From the NCBI GenBank assembly GCA_030562195.1, contig CM060202.1:29126317-29190316 (forward strand): 64,000 bases of DNA, in the 5' to 3' direction. Shown in pieces: positions 1 through 12,100 of the stretch. Positions within the stretch are counted from its first letter, which is position 1. Every line of letters starts with the position of its first letter. The position numbers and the translations under genes were made by a program. The notes under the pieces are model-generated. The model saw only the letters and a list, made by a program, of their open reading frames with translations. It was not told where the DNA came from and did no database searches. This DNA comes from Nipponacmea schrenckii. Its lineage: Eukaryota > Mollusca > Gastropoda > Lottiidae.

Positions 1-1495
1 TCTGGTACCCAACCATTGGGCTTACTGAACCCCTTATGGTAACCTTGTCAGGAGTTCTCTGATTTCCAATCTTTAGTGTTGGCCTTCTCTACCCCACCGC
101 TAAATGGAGTGATGAATCACGCTTCCCTATTTCTTCATTTGCAGAACTATGACTGACACAGGCCATAGAAGAGCACAAAAGAAAGGGTGGGGTCCCCGGT
201 AAGGATTTGGTTCTACCCTGTCTGTGTTTAAATAGATATAGTAACTCAAATGAAACAACTAATTATTATGTTCATTATTTATTGTTATATAATAATCTTT
301 CATTCAAACAACCAGAACTCATTGTCTGTTGGCACTCGTACAAATAACAACATGGTCGACCACAAACACAAACAAACAAAAGACGAAGACAGACTCGATA
401 GTAGACGTAACAATCACGAAATGTCCTCAATAAAAGTTTTAAAAAGTCAACTCCTCACTTTCCAAAAATTGTCTTAAATTGGCCTAAAACATATTAGTAT
501 GAACAGTCTTTAGAGTCAAATAATACGAAGCCTGTTTCACATTTTCACACATTTTACAACCATTTAAAGAAATAGCGAAATCTGCTGTAAGAATTTTCCT
601 TCAAAGGCTTGATGTGGGTCATAAAACCCCAAATTTCATTATATTTACAGATTCAATGGTTATAGTCAAAATATAATTTATTAGCAGATAGAGCTCATAT
701 TCAACCATACCACTTTGAAAATTATAACCTACCCAATACCTATTGTACTATTGCCACTTCCAAGGCGTCATAATTCCATCGTTACGACGTCGTCGCTTAA
801 TACTGCACACGTCAATGTTGCCCTGGATATGATAAATCGGACTTTTTGACAAGTTTGAACAAATGTTTGGATATTTGAATGTCAGTTCTATGAGCTAATA
901 TAGGCCTACATTACTGTATTAGCAATGCAGTGTATCGGGATTCAGAAACCTATACTAGTAGCCGACACTCTTACTGAAAATAACTGAAAATGTTACTATA
1001 AATCATACCCATCCAATGCTAGACAGAATCCCGAATTTTCTGAAAGAGCTCAATGAAATGAATGGAGGTTTACGTCCTACTCTTCTGCACTCTGAAAGAA
1101 CTAACCCAGTGAATAAGTCACACCTACTTTGTAAAAGCAGCACTTGATTCAGAATTCAGAATTCAAACTTTAGGAGATACGTTTTTAAACTTCATGGGAA
1201 TTTCGTAGACAGACATTAACATCTATATACACAATATGGCCATAAAAAAACTAAAAGTGAGAAGACTAAAACAAACAAACATAGCACTATAGAAAGGAAA
1301 GCTTAGGCGTTAATCAAGTATGTACAAAGTATAAAGATAGTAACTCAGATAGCTCAGAGCCCGGAGATCCATAGTATCCGACCAGAGCCCATACAAATAC
1401 TTTTCGGTAAGATTCGTTTAGAAGGCACTTAGTGTTTTGTTCCACGTGTGGTAGTTTTGTGTCCATAGGTCAAAGGTTACGTTGAGGTCTGTTCC
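1..1495. other. Non-coding flank downstream of the P/E-rich gene
   Basis: No gene is supported here. Short open frames are AT-rich and have no recognisable content. The stretch lies 3' of the minus-strand P/E-rich gene and may include its 3' UTR. On the minus strand AATAAA occurs at 677-682 (plus-strand TTTATT) and again near 278-283, so either could serve as a poly(A) signal, but nothing else selects one. Bases 1050-1092 resemble the 3' end of the SINE family described at 54448-54701. Confidence 0.5.
1050..1092 (-). mobile_element. SINE fragment (3' end only)
   Basis: The plus strand reads 'aatgaatggaggtttacgtc' followed by 'ctactcttctgcac'. This matches the tail-proximal part of the SINE seen at 54448-54701 and 58820-59010. 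Only about 40 bp remain, so it is a relic. Confidence 0.5.
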
Positions 1496-2329
1496 CTATT
1501 CAGCGATCTGTTGTTCCATTGGCGGTGGCACATTGTCTGCAACTGTTTTGGCTGGTTTCTGTATTTGTTCGGGAGATGGTTCACTTGTTCCATTTTGTTG
1601 AGGATTTATGGTCGTTGCTGGTTCTGCATTAGATGACGACTGTCCATTTGATACAATTTCTTGATTTCCCGTAACAGTGCTGGATTCAATCACAGTTTGT
1701 TCCGATGTTGGTTGCCCAGACTGGCTCTCAGAAGTGAGTTCTGCAGATGGTGTTTCTGATCGAACCTCAACTGGTTTTTCTGTTGGTTGTTCTGGCTTTT
1801 CTACTGAAGCCACTGCTGGTTGTTCTTCTGGTTTTTCTACTGAAGCCACTGCTGGTTGTTCTTCTGGTTTTTCTACCGGAGCTACTGTTGTTTGTTCTGT
1901 CGGAGCTTCATTTGATCTTTCTGCCTGAGTCTCAACTGGTTTTTCTACTGAAACTTCTACTTCTTGTTCAAGCTGTTTGTTCTGTGGGAACTTCAACTGG
2001 TTTTGCTGTTGGTTGTTCTTCTGGCCTTTCTACCGGAGCCAAACTGATGGTTGATCTTCTGGCTTTTCTTCTGGAGCCACAGTTGGTTGTTCTTCTGGCT
2101 TTTCTACCGGAGCCACTGATGGTTGTTCTTCTGGCTTTTCTACCGGAGCCACTGTTGGTTGTTCTTCTGGCTTTTCTACCGGAGCCACTGATGGTTGTTC
2201 TGCAAGAGCTTCATTTGGTCTTTCTGTCGGTGTCTCAGCTGATTGATCTACTGGAACGCCTGCTTGTTGTTCTGCTGGGGTACCGGTTTGTTCGCCATTT
2301 AGAGCCTCAGCTGGCTTTCTTAAAGTGTT
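1496..2329 (-). pseudogene. Decayed 3' continuation of the P/E-rich repeat gene
   Basis: Downstream of the TGA at 2330-2332 the minus strand still encodes the same kind of repeat (VAPVEKPEEQPS units) and then a non-repetitive tail ending ...PPMEQQIAE and a TAG at 1496-1498. The bases from 2329 down to about 2042 are in the same frame as the main exon. Near 2041 two extra bases ('aa' in 'gccaaactgatgg' versus 'gccactgatgg' in sister copies) shift the frame into a TAG at 2030-2032. A second, compensating shift near 1976-1996 restores the original frame. One stop plus two indels in 300 bp, after 3.8 kb of clean coding repeat, suggest either decay after a nonsense mutation or consensus errors in the assembly. 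The unique tail probably represents the ancestral C-terminus. Confidence 0.55.
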
Positions 2330-5300
2330 TCAATCAGGGCGTTCTGCTGAAGGCTGTTCTTCTTCTGGAACCTCATTTGGTTTTTCTGCGGGAGCTTCAA
2401 CTGGCTGTTCTACTGGGACCTCCTCTGGCTTTTCTTTTGGAGCCTCAGCAGGTGTTTCTATTGGATTCAGTTCTCCTGATGGAGCCTCAGTCGGCTGTTC
2501 TGCTGGGATCTCAATTGGTTGCTCTGCTGGAGCTTCAAATGGCTTTCCTGGAGTCTCAATTGTTTGTTCAACTGGAACTTCTCTTTGTTGTTCTGGTGGA
2601 GCTTCAGATGTTTGTTGTGCTGTAACTTCAGAATTTTCTGCAGGAGCCACAGTTGGTTGTTCTGACGCGGCCTCAACTGGTTGTACTGCTGAAACTGTAA
2701 CAGGTTGATCTATTGAAGCTGCAGCTAGGTTTTCTGTTGGAGTATCAGCTGGTTGTTCTGCTAACGAATCTGATAACTTTTCAGTCGCAGTAGCTTCCAG
2801 CTTTTCTGCTGGAGCTAAAACTGATTGTTCTGCTTGTGCGTCCGATTGTTGTTCTACCGGGGCTTCAGATGGACTTTCTGCAACAGCCAGGTGTCCTGCC
2901 GGAGTTACAGATGGGGCTACTGCTGAATCTTCAGCTGGTTTCTCTGTGGAAACCTCGGAGAACCCTTCAGCTGAATTTTCATCCAATTTTTCCGGCGGAG
3001 TCACACCTGGTTGTTCTGTTGTAGCCCCTGCTTGTTGTTCTGCTGGAACATCAGCTGGCTTTTCCTCTGGCGCTACAACTGGTTCCTCAACTAGATCTTC
3101 AGTTGACTTTTCCTTTGGATTAACAGCTGGTTGTTCCGCAGAAGCTTCAGATGGCTTTTCTGTTGGAGGCACTACTGGTTGTTCTGTTTCTGCTGGCTCT
3201 TCTGCTGGTTGTCCTACTGGAGTTTCGTTTGGTTGTTCTTCTGCTGCTAAAGCTGGTTTTTCTGTTGGAGTTTCAGTCGGTTTTTCTGTTGAAGCTTCTG
3301 CTTGTTGTTCTATTGGAACTTCATTCGGCGCCACATCTGGTCGCCCAACTAGATCTTCAGCTGGCTTTTCCTCTGGAGTAACATTTTGGTGTTCTGCTAG
3401 AGTTTCGGTTGGTTTTTCTGTTGAAACTTCTGGTTGTGGAACTTCAGCAGGCTTTTCCTCTTGCGCCACATCTGGAGTAACAGTTGGTTGTTCTGCTAGA
3501 GTTTCTTTTGGTTTTTCTGTTAAAGCTTCTTCTTGTTGTTCTATTGGAACTTCAGTAGGCTTTTCCTTTGGCGCCACATTTGGATGCCTAAGTAGATCTT
3601 CAGTTGGCTTTTCTCCTGGAGCAACAGCTGGTACTGCGGGAGCTTCGGATAACTTGTCTGTCAAGGGCACTCCTGGCTGTTCCGATTCTGCTGGCTCTTC
3701 TGATGAGTTTGGCTGTTCTGCTGGAGTATCGGTTGGCTTTTCTGCTGAAGCTGTATTTCCAGTTATTGATTCAATTGGTTGTTCTGTCGAAGAATCAACT
3801 GTCGTTTCAACTGCAGCCACCGCTGGCGTTTCTGCTTGAGTTTCATTTGCTTGATCTGTTGATGCACCAGTTAGCTGTCCTCGTGGATCCTCAGTTTGTT
3901 GTTCTATTGAATCATTAGTGATTTTCTCCAATGGTATAACAACTGGAACAGCATCATTTCGGTTTTCTTCTGCGTTATTGGATTCATCCATCACCTTTTC
4001 TTGCTGTTCTTCTGCTACAGTTGTTTTTTCTGCTTGTTGTTCTACTGCAGCGCCAGTTGACTGTTCTGCTGAGGTCTCAATTGGTTGTTCTGCTACAGTT
4101 TCGGCTGGCTTTTCTTTTGATGCCTCAGCTGGTTGTTCTGTTGTAGCTTCGGATGGCTTTTCTGTTGGAGCCTCAGCTGGTTGTTCTGTTGCAGCTTCGG
4201 ATGGCTTTTCTATTGGATCTTCAACTTTTTGTTCTGTTGCAGCTTCTGATGGCTTTTCTATTGGAGCCTCAGATGGTTGTTCTGTTGTAGCTTCGGATGG
4301 TTTTTCTGTTGGAGCCCCAGCTAGTTGATCTGCTGCAGCTTCGGATTTCTTTTCTATTAGAGCCTCGGCTGGTTGTTCTGTTGCAGCTTCGGACGGCTTG
4401 TCTATTGGAGCCTCAGCTGGATGTTCTGTTGCACCTTCGGATGGCTTCTCTATTGGAGCCTCAGCTTGTTGTTCTGTTGCAGCTTCGGATGGCTTTTCTA
4501 TTGGAGCCTCAGCTGGCTGTTCTCTTGCAACTTCGGATGGCTTTTCTATTGGAGCCTCAGCTGGTTGTTCTGTTGTAACTTCGGATGGCTTTACTATTGG
4601 AGCCTCAGCTGGTTGTTCTGTTGCAGCTTCGGATGGCTTTTCTATTGGAGCCTCAGCTGGTTGTTCTGTTGTAACTTCGGATGGCTTTTCTATTGGAGCC
4701 TCAGCTGGTTGTTCTGTTGCAGCTTCGGATGGCTTTTCTATTGAAGCCTCAGCTTGTTGTTCTGTTGCAGCTTCCGATGGCTTTTCTATTGGAGCCTCAG
4801 CTGGTTGTTCTGTTGCAGCTTCGGATGGCTTTTCTATTGGAGCCTTGGCTGGTTGTTCTGTTGCAGCTTCAAATGGCTTTTCTATTCGAGCCTCAGCTTG
4901 TTGTTCTGTTGTAGCTTCTGATGGCTTTTCTATAGGAGCCTCAGCTGGTTGTTCTGTTGCAGATTCGGATGGCTTTTCTATTGGAGCCTCAGCTGGTTGT
5001 TCTATTGCAGCTTCGGATGGCTTTTCTATTGGAGCCTCAGCTTGTTGTTCTGTTGCAGCTTCGGATGGCTTCTCTATTGGAGCCTCACCTGGTTGTTCTG
5101 TTGCAGCTGCAGCTTCGGCTGGCTTTTCTGTTGAAGTTTCAGTTGAATCCTCAGCTGATTGTTCTGCTGCAGCTTCAGATGGCTTGTCTGCCGAAACTTC
5201 AACTTGCTGTTCCGCTGCTGGAGTTTCGGTTTGATTTTCTGTTGAAGCCTCAGCTGGTTTTTCTGTTACAGCTTCGGCTGGCTTTTCTGTTGAAGCCTCA

Positions 5301-6141
5301 GCTGGTTGTTCTATTACAGCTTCGGCTGGCTTTTCTGTTGGAGCCTCAGATGGTTGTTCTGCTGAAGACGCAATTGGTTGTACTGCTGCAGCCTCGGATT
5401 GTTGTTCTACTGGAGTTTCAGATGGCTGAACTTCAACTGGTTGTTCTGTTAGATCTTCAGGTGGTTTTTGAACTGACTGTGCTGCTGCTGGTGCTTCGGA
5501 TGGTTTTTCTGTCTGAGCATCAACTGGTTGTTCTACTGTTGAAGCTTCGGTTATTTTTTCTGTTGAAACTTCAACTGGCTGTTCTGTTGGAGCGTTGGCT
5601 GGCTTTTCAGCTGGCTGTTCTATGGGAGCATCGGTAGGCTTTTCTATTGCAGCTTCTTCAACTGGCTTTTCTACTGAAGTCTCGTTTGATTCTTCCACTA
5701 ATGTAACAGGTGTATCTGATTTTAATTGAGCTTGATCTGCTACAGGGGCCGACTCTTCTAAAACGGACTTGTTTTTGGTTTCGACCCGTTCACTGACTTC
5801 AGACACTATTGGTTCTTCTTTTTGTTCGGGAGCCGATTCAATGGTCTGATGTATGGATGTATCCAGCGGTTGTTGGACTGCTGCCATTTGGACCTCTGGT
5901 TCAATTGGTTCTTTGACTAAAGTTTGAGACTCGTTATCTTCCGCTTCACGATGGTAGAGATCGGGAGCGCTGAATGGTTTATCTGCTTTACTGGGCTTTA
6001 TATCTTCAGCTTCACGATTTATTAGATTGGGAGCGCTGCAAGGTTTATTTGCTTCACCTTTTGTCGCAGGTGGAATGGCTGACAGGGGTTCTGGTGCTGA
6101 GGATACCACGACTTTCTCGTTGGCTGGCAATGGATCTGGAT
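2330..6141 (-). CDS. Large terminal exon of P/E/T/A-rich repeat membrane protein
   Basis: The minus strand is open for about 1,270 codons. The exon starts at 6141 right after a good acceptor (pyrimidine-rich, ending 'gtatcgtttcag') and begins with the last two bases of a codon, so it is not the first exon. The first ~150 residues are acidic and low-complexity and contain a duplicated motif (SAPNLINREAED / SAPDLYHREAED). The rest is EKPxE / EQPxE octets. Between about 4130 and 5110 these form about 20 near-identical copies of a 48-bp unit encoding EKPSEAATEQPAEAPI. Composition (E, P, T, A, S; almost no C, W or hydrophobic clusters) predicts an extended disordered segment. All unit-to-unit length changes are multiples of three, which supports coding. 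It ends at TGA 2330-2332; see 1496-2329 for the relic beyond. No family is recognised, and function is unknown. Confidence 0.7.
4130..5110 (-). repeat. Coding minisatellite, 48-bp unit, about 20 copies
   Basis: The unit on the plus strand runs from 'ttggagcctcagctggttgt' to 'cttcggatggcttttcta' and is 48 bp. It encodes the 16-residue repeat of the P/E-rich protein on the minus strand. Copies differ mainly by single substitutions (A/T, S/F and Q/P swaps), indicating recent homogenisation by unequal exchange or gene conversion. Flanking units are older and more diverged. Confidence 0.9.
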
Positions 6142-9100
6142 CTGAAACGATACAAGAAAGAAATCATAAATTTTTAGTTAATAATAATGATATCCTTAAT
6201 GGTCTGACTCATCTGAAGACAAAGAACATTTTCAGTTTGAGTTCGGAAATTTGGTATTACAGACAACAACATAAAAATCATGCGAGCATTACTTTTGTGT
6301 CCAGGCAAAATCCTTATCAGATTAATCATTATAATTATCGGACGAGAACGAACGCAAATTAAAATAAATATGATTTCAGCTCATTGCAAAATATAAGAAG
6401 TCAATACATATTCGTTTGGTGAAGCAAGGGTGCTTGACTCGTACAAACCCGAAGCAAACTTTGGAACTTATTTTAGGGAACACCGTAATCCTAAAAGAAT
6501 TTTAAATGATTTATATAATTGCAGTGACCATTGAGATCTCTTGAATGCGAAACAATTATTTAAGTTGCGATCTGTCCGACAATAGACTAGTCCGAGGAAT
6601 TATAAATGTGATTGGTATTTTAAGTTGGCGAGCCATAATACTTGTGGTTAATTGTTTTAACGGTTTATTACCATCCTACCCTTGTCCTTAATGGTCGGGA
6701 AAGTCCTGGTACTAAAAATTTTATCTTAAAGTGTTAAGTAGGTGTAACTTGATTTATAATATGATGGGTGTCGATAGATAGAGTATGAAAACCCTTCTGG
6801 GACACTTGGCGCCTCCCTGCGTCCGGGTCCACCATAGTCACAATCATATAGAAAAGTATAGAAAGTCTTGAATTCGGAAGTCTAAGTTGTGCACCATTGT
6901 TATCAATGAACTAACAAATCAAGTTAAGAAGAAACAGATGAAATGTTTTTGAACCAAAACAATATATAGTATTTGAGATATAAGAGAAGAAATACAGAAT
7001 GGATGCAGATTATAAGACCAGATTGGCCTCGTTCATTACTCGGTAAAGGTGAGGATAAAAATAGTCCAGGAAAAATGTCAAATAATTGTGTATTACGTCA
7101 TTGATTATGTGTACTTTAAGAGAAAATGTCTATGTCGAACATCTGGTCAACATTGATGATCTAACACTTCGTATTAACTCGTTGATATCTCCGACTTGAT
7201 TATTTCTGTTGTAATACAGTTGTAAGTTGTTGGCTAATGATAACGGACAACGTCAAGCAGTGTGCATTTTGCCAAGACTATTTGCGATTTCCTTGTCGTT
7301 GGATCTTAAACGTGCACAGTTTGACCATACGGAGTCTCCGTTTATTGTCCCATCCGAACCACTAGATGGTTTCTCCGACCTGCATCACTGACAAGGGTGA
7401 ATCGGGTTACCAAGCATGTATCTTACTCAATGAGCCACTGCGGCTCTCCTACATGTTGATAGAACCCGATTTCAAATGTGTTTCTCACAAATTAAAATTG
7501 GATTCCTGTTAATATTCGATACCTAAGAAAAGTCGAGAGAGAAAAAACATAATAATACGACACAGTATTGCTGGTAAACGAAGCTACTAATGGATACAAC
7601 TTTTCGGATTACAATTACGGTTGTGTTATTATAAATAGATAAATAAATAAATAAATATTTTAATAAAAGAATCTAGGTTTATAGTTTTATAACAGATAGA
7701 TAATTATTTCTTTAAATATCTCTTAATTTATTACGTTTGATATCGTCATATCTCCAAATATTTCAACAGTTCGCTTTGTTATACATTGCCAAAATATACC
7801 CCATAATACCTTATCTTTGATCTCGTAATGAATCGAACATGCAGAACTTTTCTCAATGTAGGTGATTTATAAAGAACTCTTTCTTTTTATGCCTTGAATC
7901 AGTTAGTAAAAAGGGTGTGGTCGTCCATAGATATTCCTTTGATGCCTTCTTTGTGTCTTTGTAAGAGTGCTATTTTGATTTGCGATCTTTTAATTATTGA
8001 CTTTATCCCGATTTTAGCTCTTCATCTTTGTTTAACTTAGTTTGGTTGAATTCATGTTTAGACATTGAAATATTTGTTTTATAAGTCATCTTGTTTCTAA
8101 CTTAAGTTTAGCTGTTATATGAAAAGGATATACACGTACTTGTTGTATTATTTGACTTACCAACCTAGTTAAGCTGTCAATCAAGTGTTGTTTTAAAGCG
8201 TTACGATGCCCTAACAATGTGCTTGTACACTTGATAAAGTAATTTTCCGTAGCTTTTTTAATTGCATTTCAGCCATTGCCAAAAACAACCCCACTTCTTT
8301 TTTATTTGCTTCAAATCTTTTAGACATTAATATACGACATAACTCCTTACATCTCAGCATTTGTTAAGTAAACTTTTACTGGTCTGAGCGATTCTGGGTG
8401 TGACATGCCAACAATAATATCAACAGACAAGCCTAGAACCTTGCTTTATTATAATGACATTAGGTGTGGTTGGCCTACCATAAATTCCCTCTTCAATCTC
8501 TCCACAAAATTTCTCGCCAGCCATAAAGAATGAGTCAGACAGTGAAGAATTTGACAGAAATGTCTCGCAGTTTACTCTCAATCACCTTGACCAACATAAA
8601 CAACTCAACATTTCAAAAATAGCTTGACATTCTCCCTTCATAATTAGACCTGGTCAAAGTCGTAAACTGGGTAAAGCCGAACTACCTAAATCACTATGTA
8701 GTGCGAACAATCAAAGAATGGCCTTGAGCTAGATATATAGTTGGTCGAAATGACAAAAGTGCATCTTAAAAGAAATACTACCTCTTAGAATGGACAAATA
8801 ATTCAAAATTTCAAACCTATTCAATAATACATATTCATCAGCTAGAATTAAGGTTTAATGACTAAAGAACAGAATCTCTGTATAAAGCATTACCTTTATA
8901 TTGATCAAAATCAGCGCTGTTTTAACCAATATCTGTTAACATTATATATATTAAGATTCAATATAACTTTCAAAGATAGTGCACATGATGTATTTCTGAT
9001 GCTATACACTGGTACAGAAAGGGAGGGGGGGCACAAAATAGATAGAGTGTCCACTAAACATGGTTCAACAAACCTAAGTATAAAAAGTTTACCAAATAAA

Positions 9101-12100
9101 ATATAAGTTCAGTTCAATATACGGTAGCAGATTAAAACAAAGTTAGACGATTAGATCCCTTCAATATAAAGGTGTGTTACTATCAAGTTAAAGGTAAGGA
9201 ATTGTTATGTTATACCAGCGTTTGTTTAGAATCAAGTACTACAGAACAGCTGCTGGCAATGAATGAATGAATGAAACATTGTAGAAATTGTCTAAAACAT
9301 TTCATTTCGCGTGTTTTCAACTAAACATCTGGAGAACTAACAAATTAATTTCCATGAAATTCAGAAATGAAACGAAATGAAACTCTTTTGCATCTTCTGG
9401 GCTTACGAAACGGAGAAATAAAATAAGTATTAAGTTCTATAACCTATATAAAATTCAAAAGTTTTTGGGCAATTATTTCGTATGTGATTTTCCGTTGGCA
9501 CTAAGGACCGTTTGCGTTTTTGTGTTCGTCACCCAAAAAAAAAAACATTTCAAATGCCGAGAGATATAGCATGTTCACTCTATTGCGACTGAATAATTCC
9601 AACAAATATAATTCTCTTGATAAATTCTAACAAATCATTATATATACTCGCATAGTCTGTTCAGCCTAGGCATGGTAGGCAGATGAGTTGAGAGAGATGG
9701 TAAACTTCTGATTTAAAAACACAACCAAGAATATGAACTCAGCTGTAATACGATAGTAATAAGTCAAGTCAAGTGTCCAGAAGATATGATGGTAAAGATC
9801 AAGATCAACGTATTGTTCTTAATGATTCTACTGCTGCTACCCATATTTCATTCTGGGTCACACCAGATTTCCCGAGAGCTTAGAGTGCTGACATATTCTC
9901 ACCAAATGGCTCTCACATACTAACAAAAATATCTACTTCTAGGTAGGAAAAGGAAAACCTTTCGGCTTTGTTTATTTCATAAAACGTTGAACATTGATTT
10001 GATCCCAATGCCCAGTTCAAATCATTACGTATAAATTATTCAGAAAACCTCTTTGCAATCGCTTTTAATGAATAATTCGTTGAATCTATATTTCACATGT
10101 AGGCAACGCCAGTGTTTAATGTGCTTTATAAACAATTGTTTCAAAAAGTGCTTGTATTTAATGTATTGACGGAAACCCATAATAAAATAACAATGATATT
10201 GGTATACTTCCGAGTATAAATAAACCACAGTTACTTCAAGTGGTGAATATCATTAATACCGCCCTACAAAACTTGGAATATCGGCTATGTGGTATCGTGT
10301 CCTAATGTGTTATTAATTACCAAGAGTTTTTATAAACCTATTCACATCATAAATAAACAATGTTAACCCAGGCCCGCTGCCCTGGTTATTAAATCAACAA
10401 ATACTCCTATTATCCAATCAAAACACAGGAAATCATTCACTTCTGTTACTCTATTAACAATATGGCGGTCAGTTAATGCACGTGCCATTTGAGAATAAGT
10501 AGGTTAAGAGTTCCACCTTCCTTGCACCGGTAGTACCAGTGACCCTAATGTCTGCATAAATTAGTCTACATCTGGTTGAAATGTACTTGTAAGGATAACA
10601 TATTCGAGGCAAGGCCATTTCGAAATCCGCCCATGCCAATCGGGTCAATTCAATTGGCAAAGAATAAGTAGAAAACATATTTCTCTATAATAACGCTTTG
10701 TAATGCCTATGTCATTGTCACTCGGGCCAACCTCAATACTAGATAAATGAGAAATGAAATGGCCCTTCCATTCCTCTGCAGTTTGGGTTAATAAAGACGA
10801 CAACTTAACAGAGCTCCACCAACACTGGGTTAAGTGGGTCAGTATCAGGTACATTTGTCAACCATTGCTATCTTCTAAATTAAAAGATTCTAATATAGAA
10901 CATAGCCACACCTACAACACGGAAGAACTTTCAACGCTGTTGTTAGAGGATGACTCTGAACGTCAAAATGGCTACCAATGACGTCAGATTAACCAAAATT
11001 AGCCACGATTTGACGTGAGTTACGAAGAAAGTGTCAGATACACATTGCGGATGGAGTTCGAATCAATCAATGAAATACATAATGCTGAAGAGTTACACGG
11101 GTATCAGAAAAACAAGGTGTCACGCCTACAGAAAGTATGCAACCGGAAGTACTTTCGACACCATTACTTGTGTGTGGCGTGGCTGTCAACAAAAATAAGG
11201 TTTCAGCAAGAAGGTTAGAAGTTATTCCATTGTTCCAAGAAGCTGCTTCACAGTGATTTACCTGACAGAGTAGATCTATTTGAATGGTGCATTACTTACA
11301 GACTTACAGGACGTTTCCAAATGGACAAAATAATGAAAGGAATCTAGGAGTTCTAAAAAGTGAAACATGCTTCTATTATGTGGCAAACGAGGTGTGGACT
11401 AAATTCTCAATACATCCAAAATTCGAATGATCAAATTAGAGATGATTGTAGGTGAATGAGCAAATAAAAAAGAACGAAAATCAAAGATAAAATGGACAAA
11501 ATACATACTTGGATCCTCGCCACGAAAACAAAAAACTGGACAGTGTTTCCACATGATTGTTTGTATCAGTTTTTACTAAAACACAGTTAGTTTTAAATCC
11601 ACAAAAAACACTTTAAACCCCTTCCTTCCGTTCGCTATTCAAATTATTGTTTAGTTTCCATTCGTTCTATTAAAATACGAAATATTCCGGTATAAAAATC
11701 AAATCCACACGAAACTGAGTGTAAATGGTAATGTATTGAAGGTAGTATTGTGTTTCATACTTTCAATGTTCTGTTCAGTTTTCCTTGTAGTTTTAATGCA
11801 TTCTTGCTTCCACACCTTCATACGTCTAACGTTGAAAGCCTTCCGTCGTATTAAAGCAGCTGTAGTTTTAATATCATCGTATGAGAATAGTGATAATACC
11901 TGAGATGCATCTTAATTCAAACACTCACTCCCTTATCATTGAATCGGAGAAAACATTCCTGGCAATGATTCCTATTACTCAAAATACACTCCAGTTTATA
12001 AATTCAACAGAACACCGGTGTAGAACATGTAACATCACGTCTGACACGATTCCTCGTTATGATAACATGGTTTCTGATAGCCAAAGAGTGAATGAATGTC

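Noticed and set aside
1677..5637. Several plus-strand frames of 100-300 codons across the P/E-rich exon
   Set aside because: Antisense shadows of the 48-bp coding repeat; they overlap one another in different frames and end at random points.
10979..10986. CRE palindrome TGACGTCA
   Set aside because: A perfect 8-mer but isolated, inside an inferred intron, with no nearby start of transcription; a second one occurs near 29186, as expected occasionally by chance.
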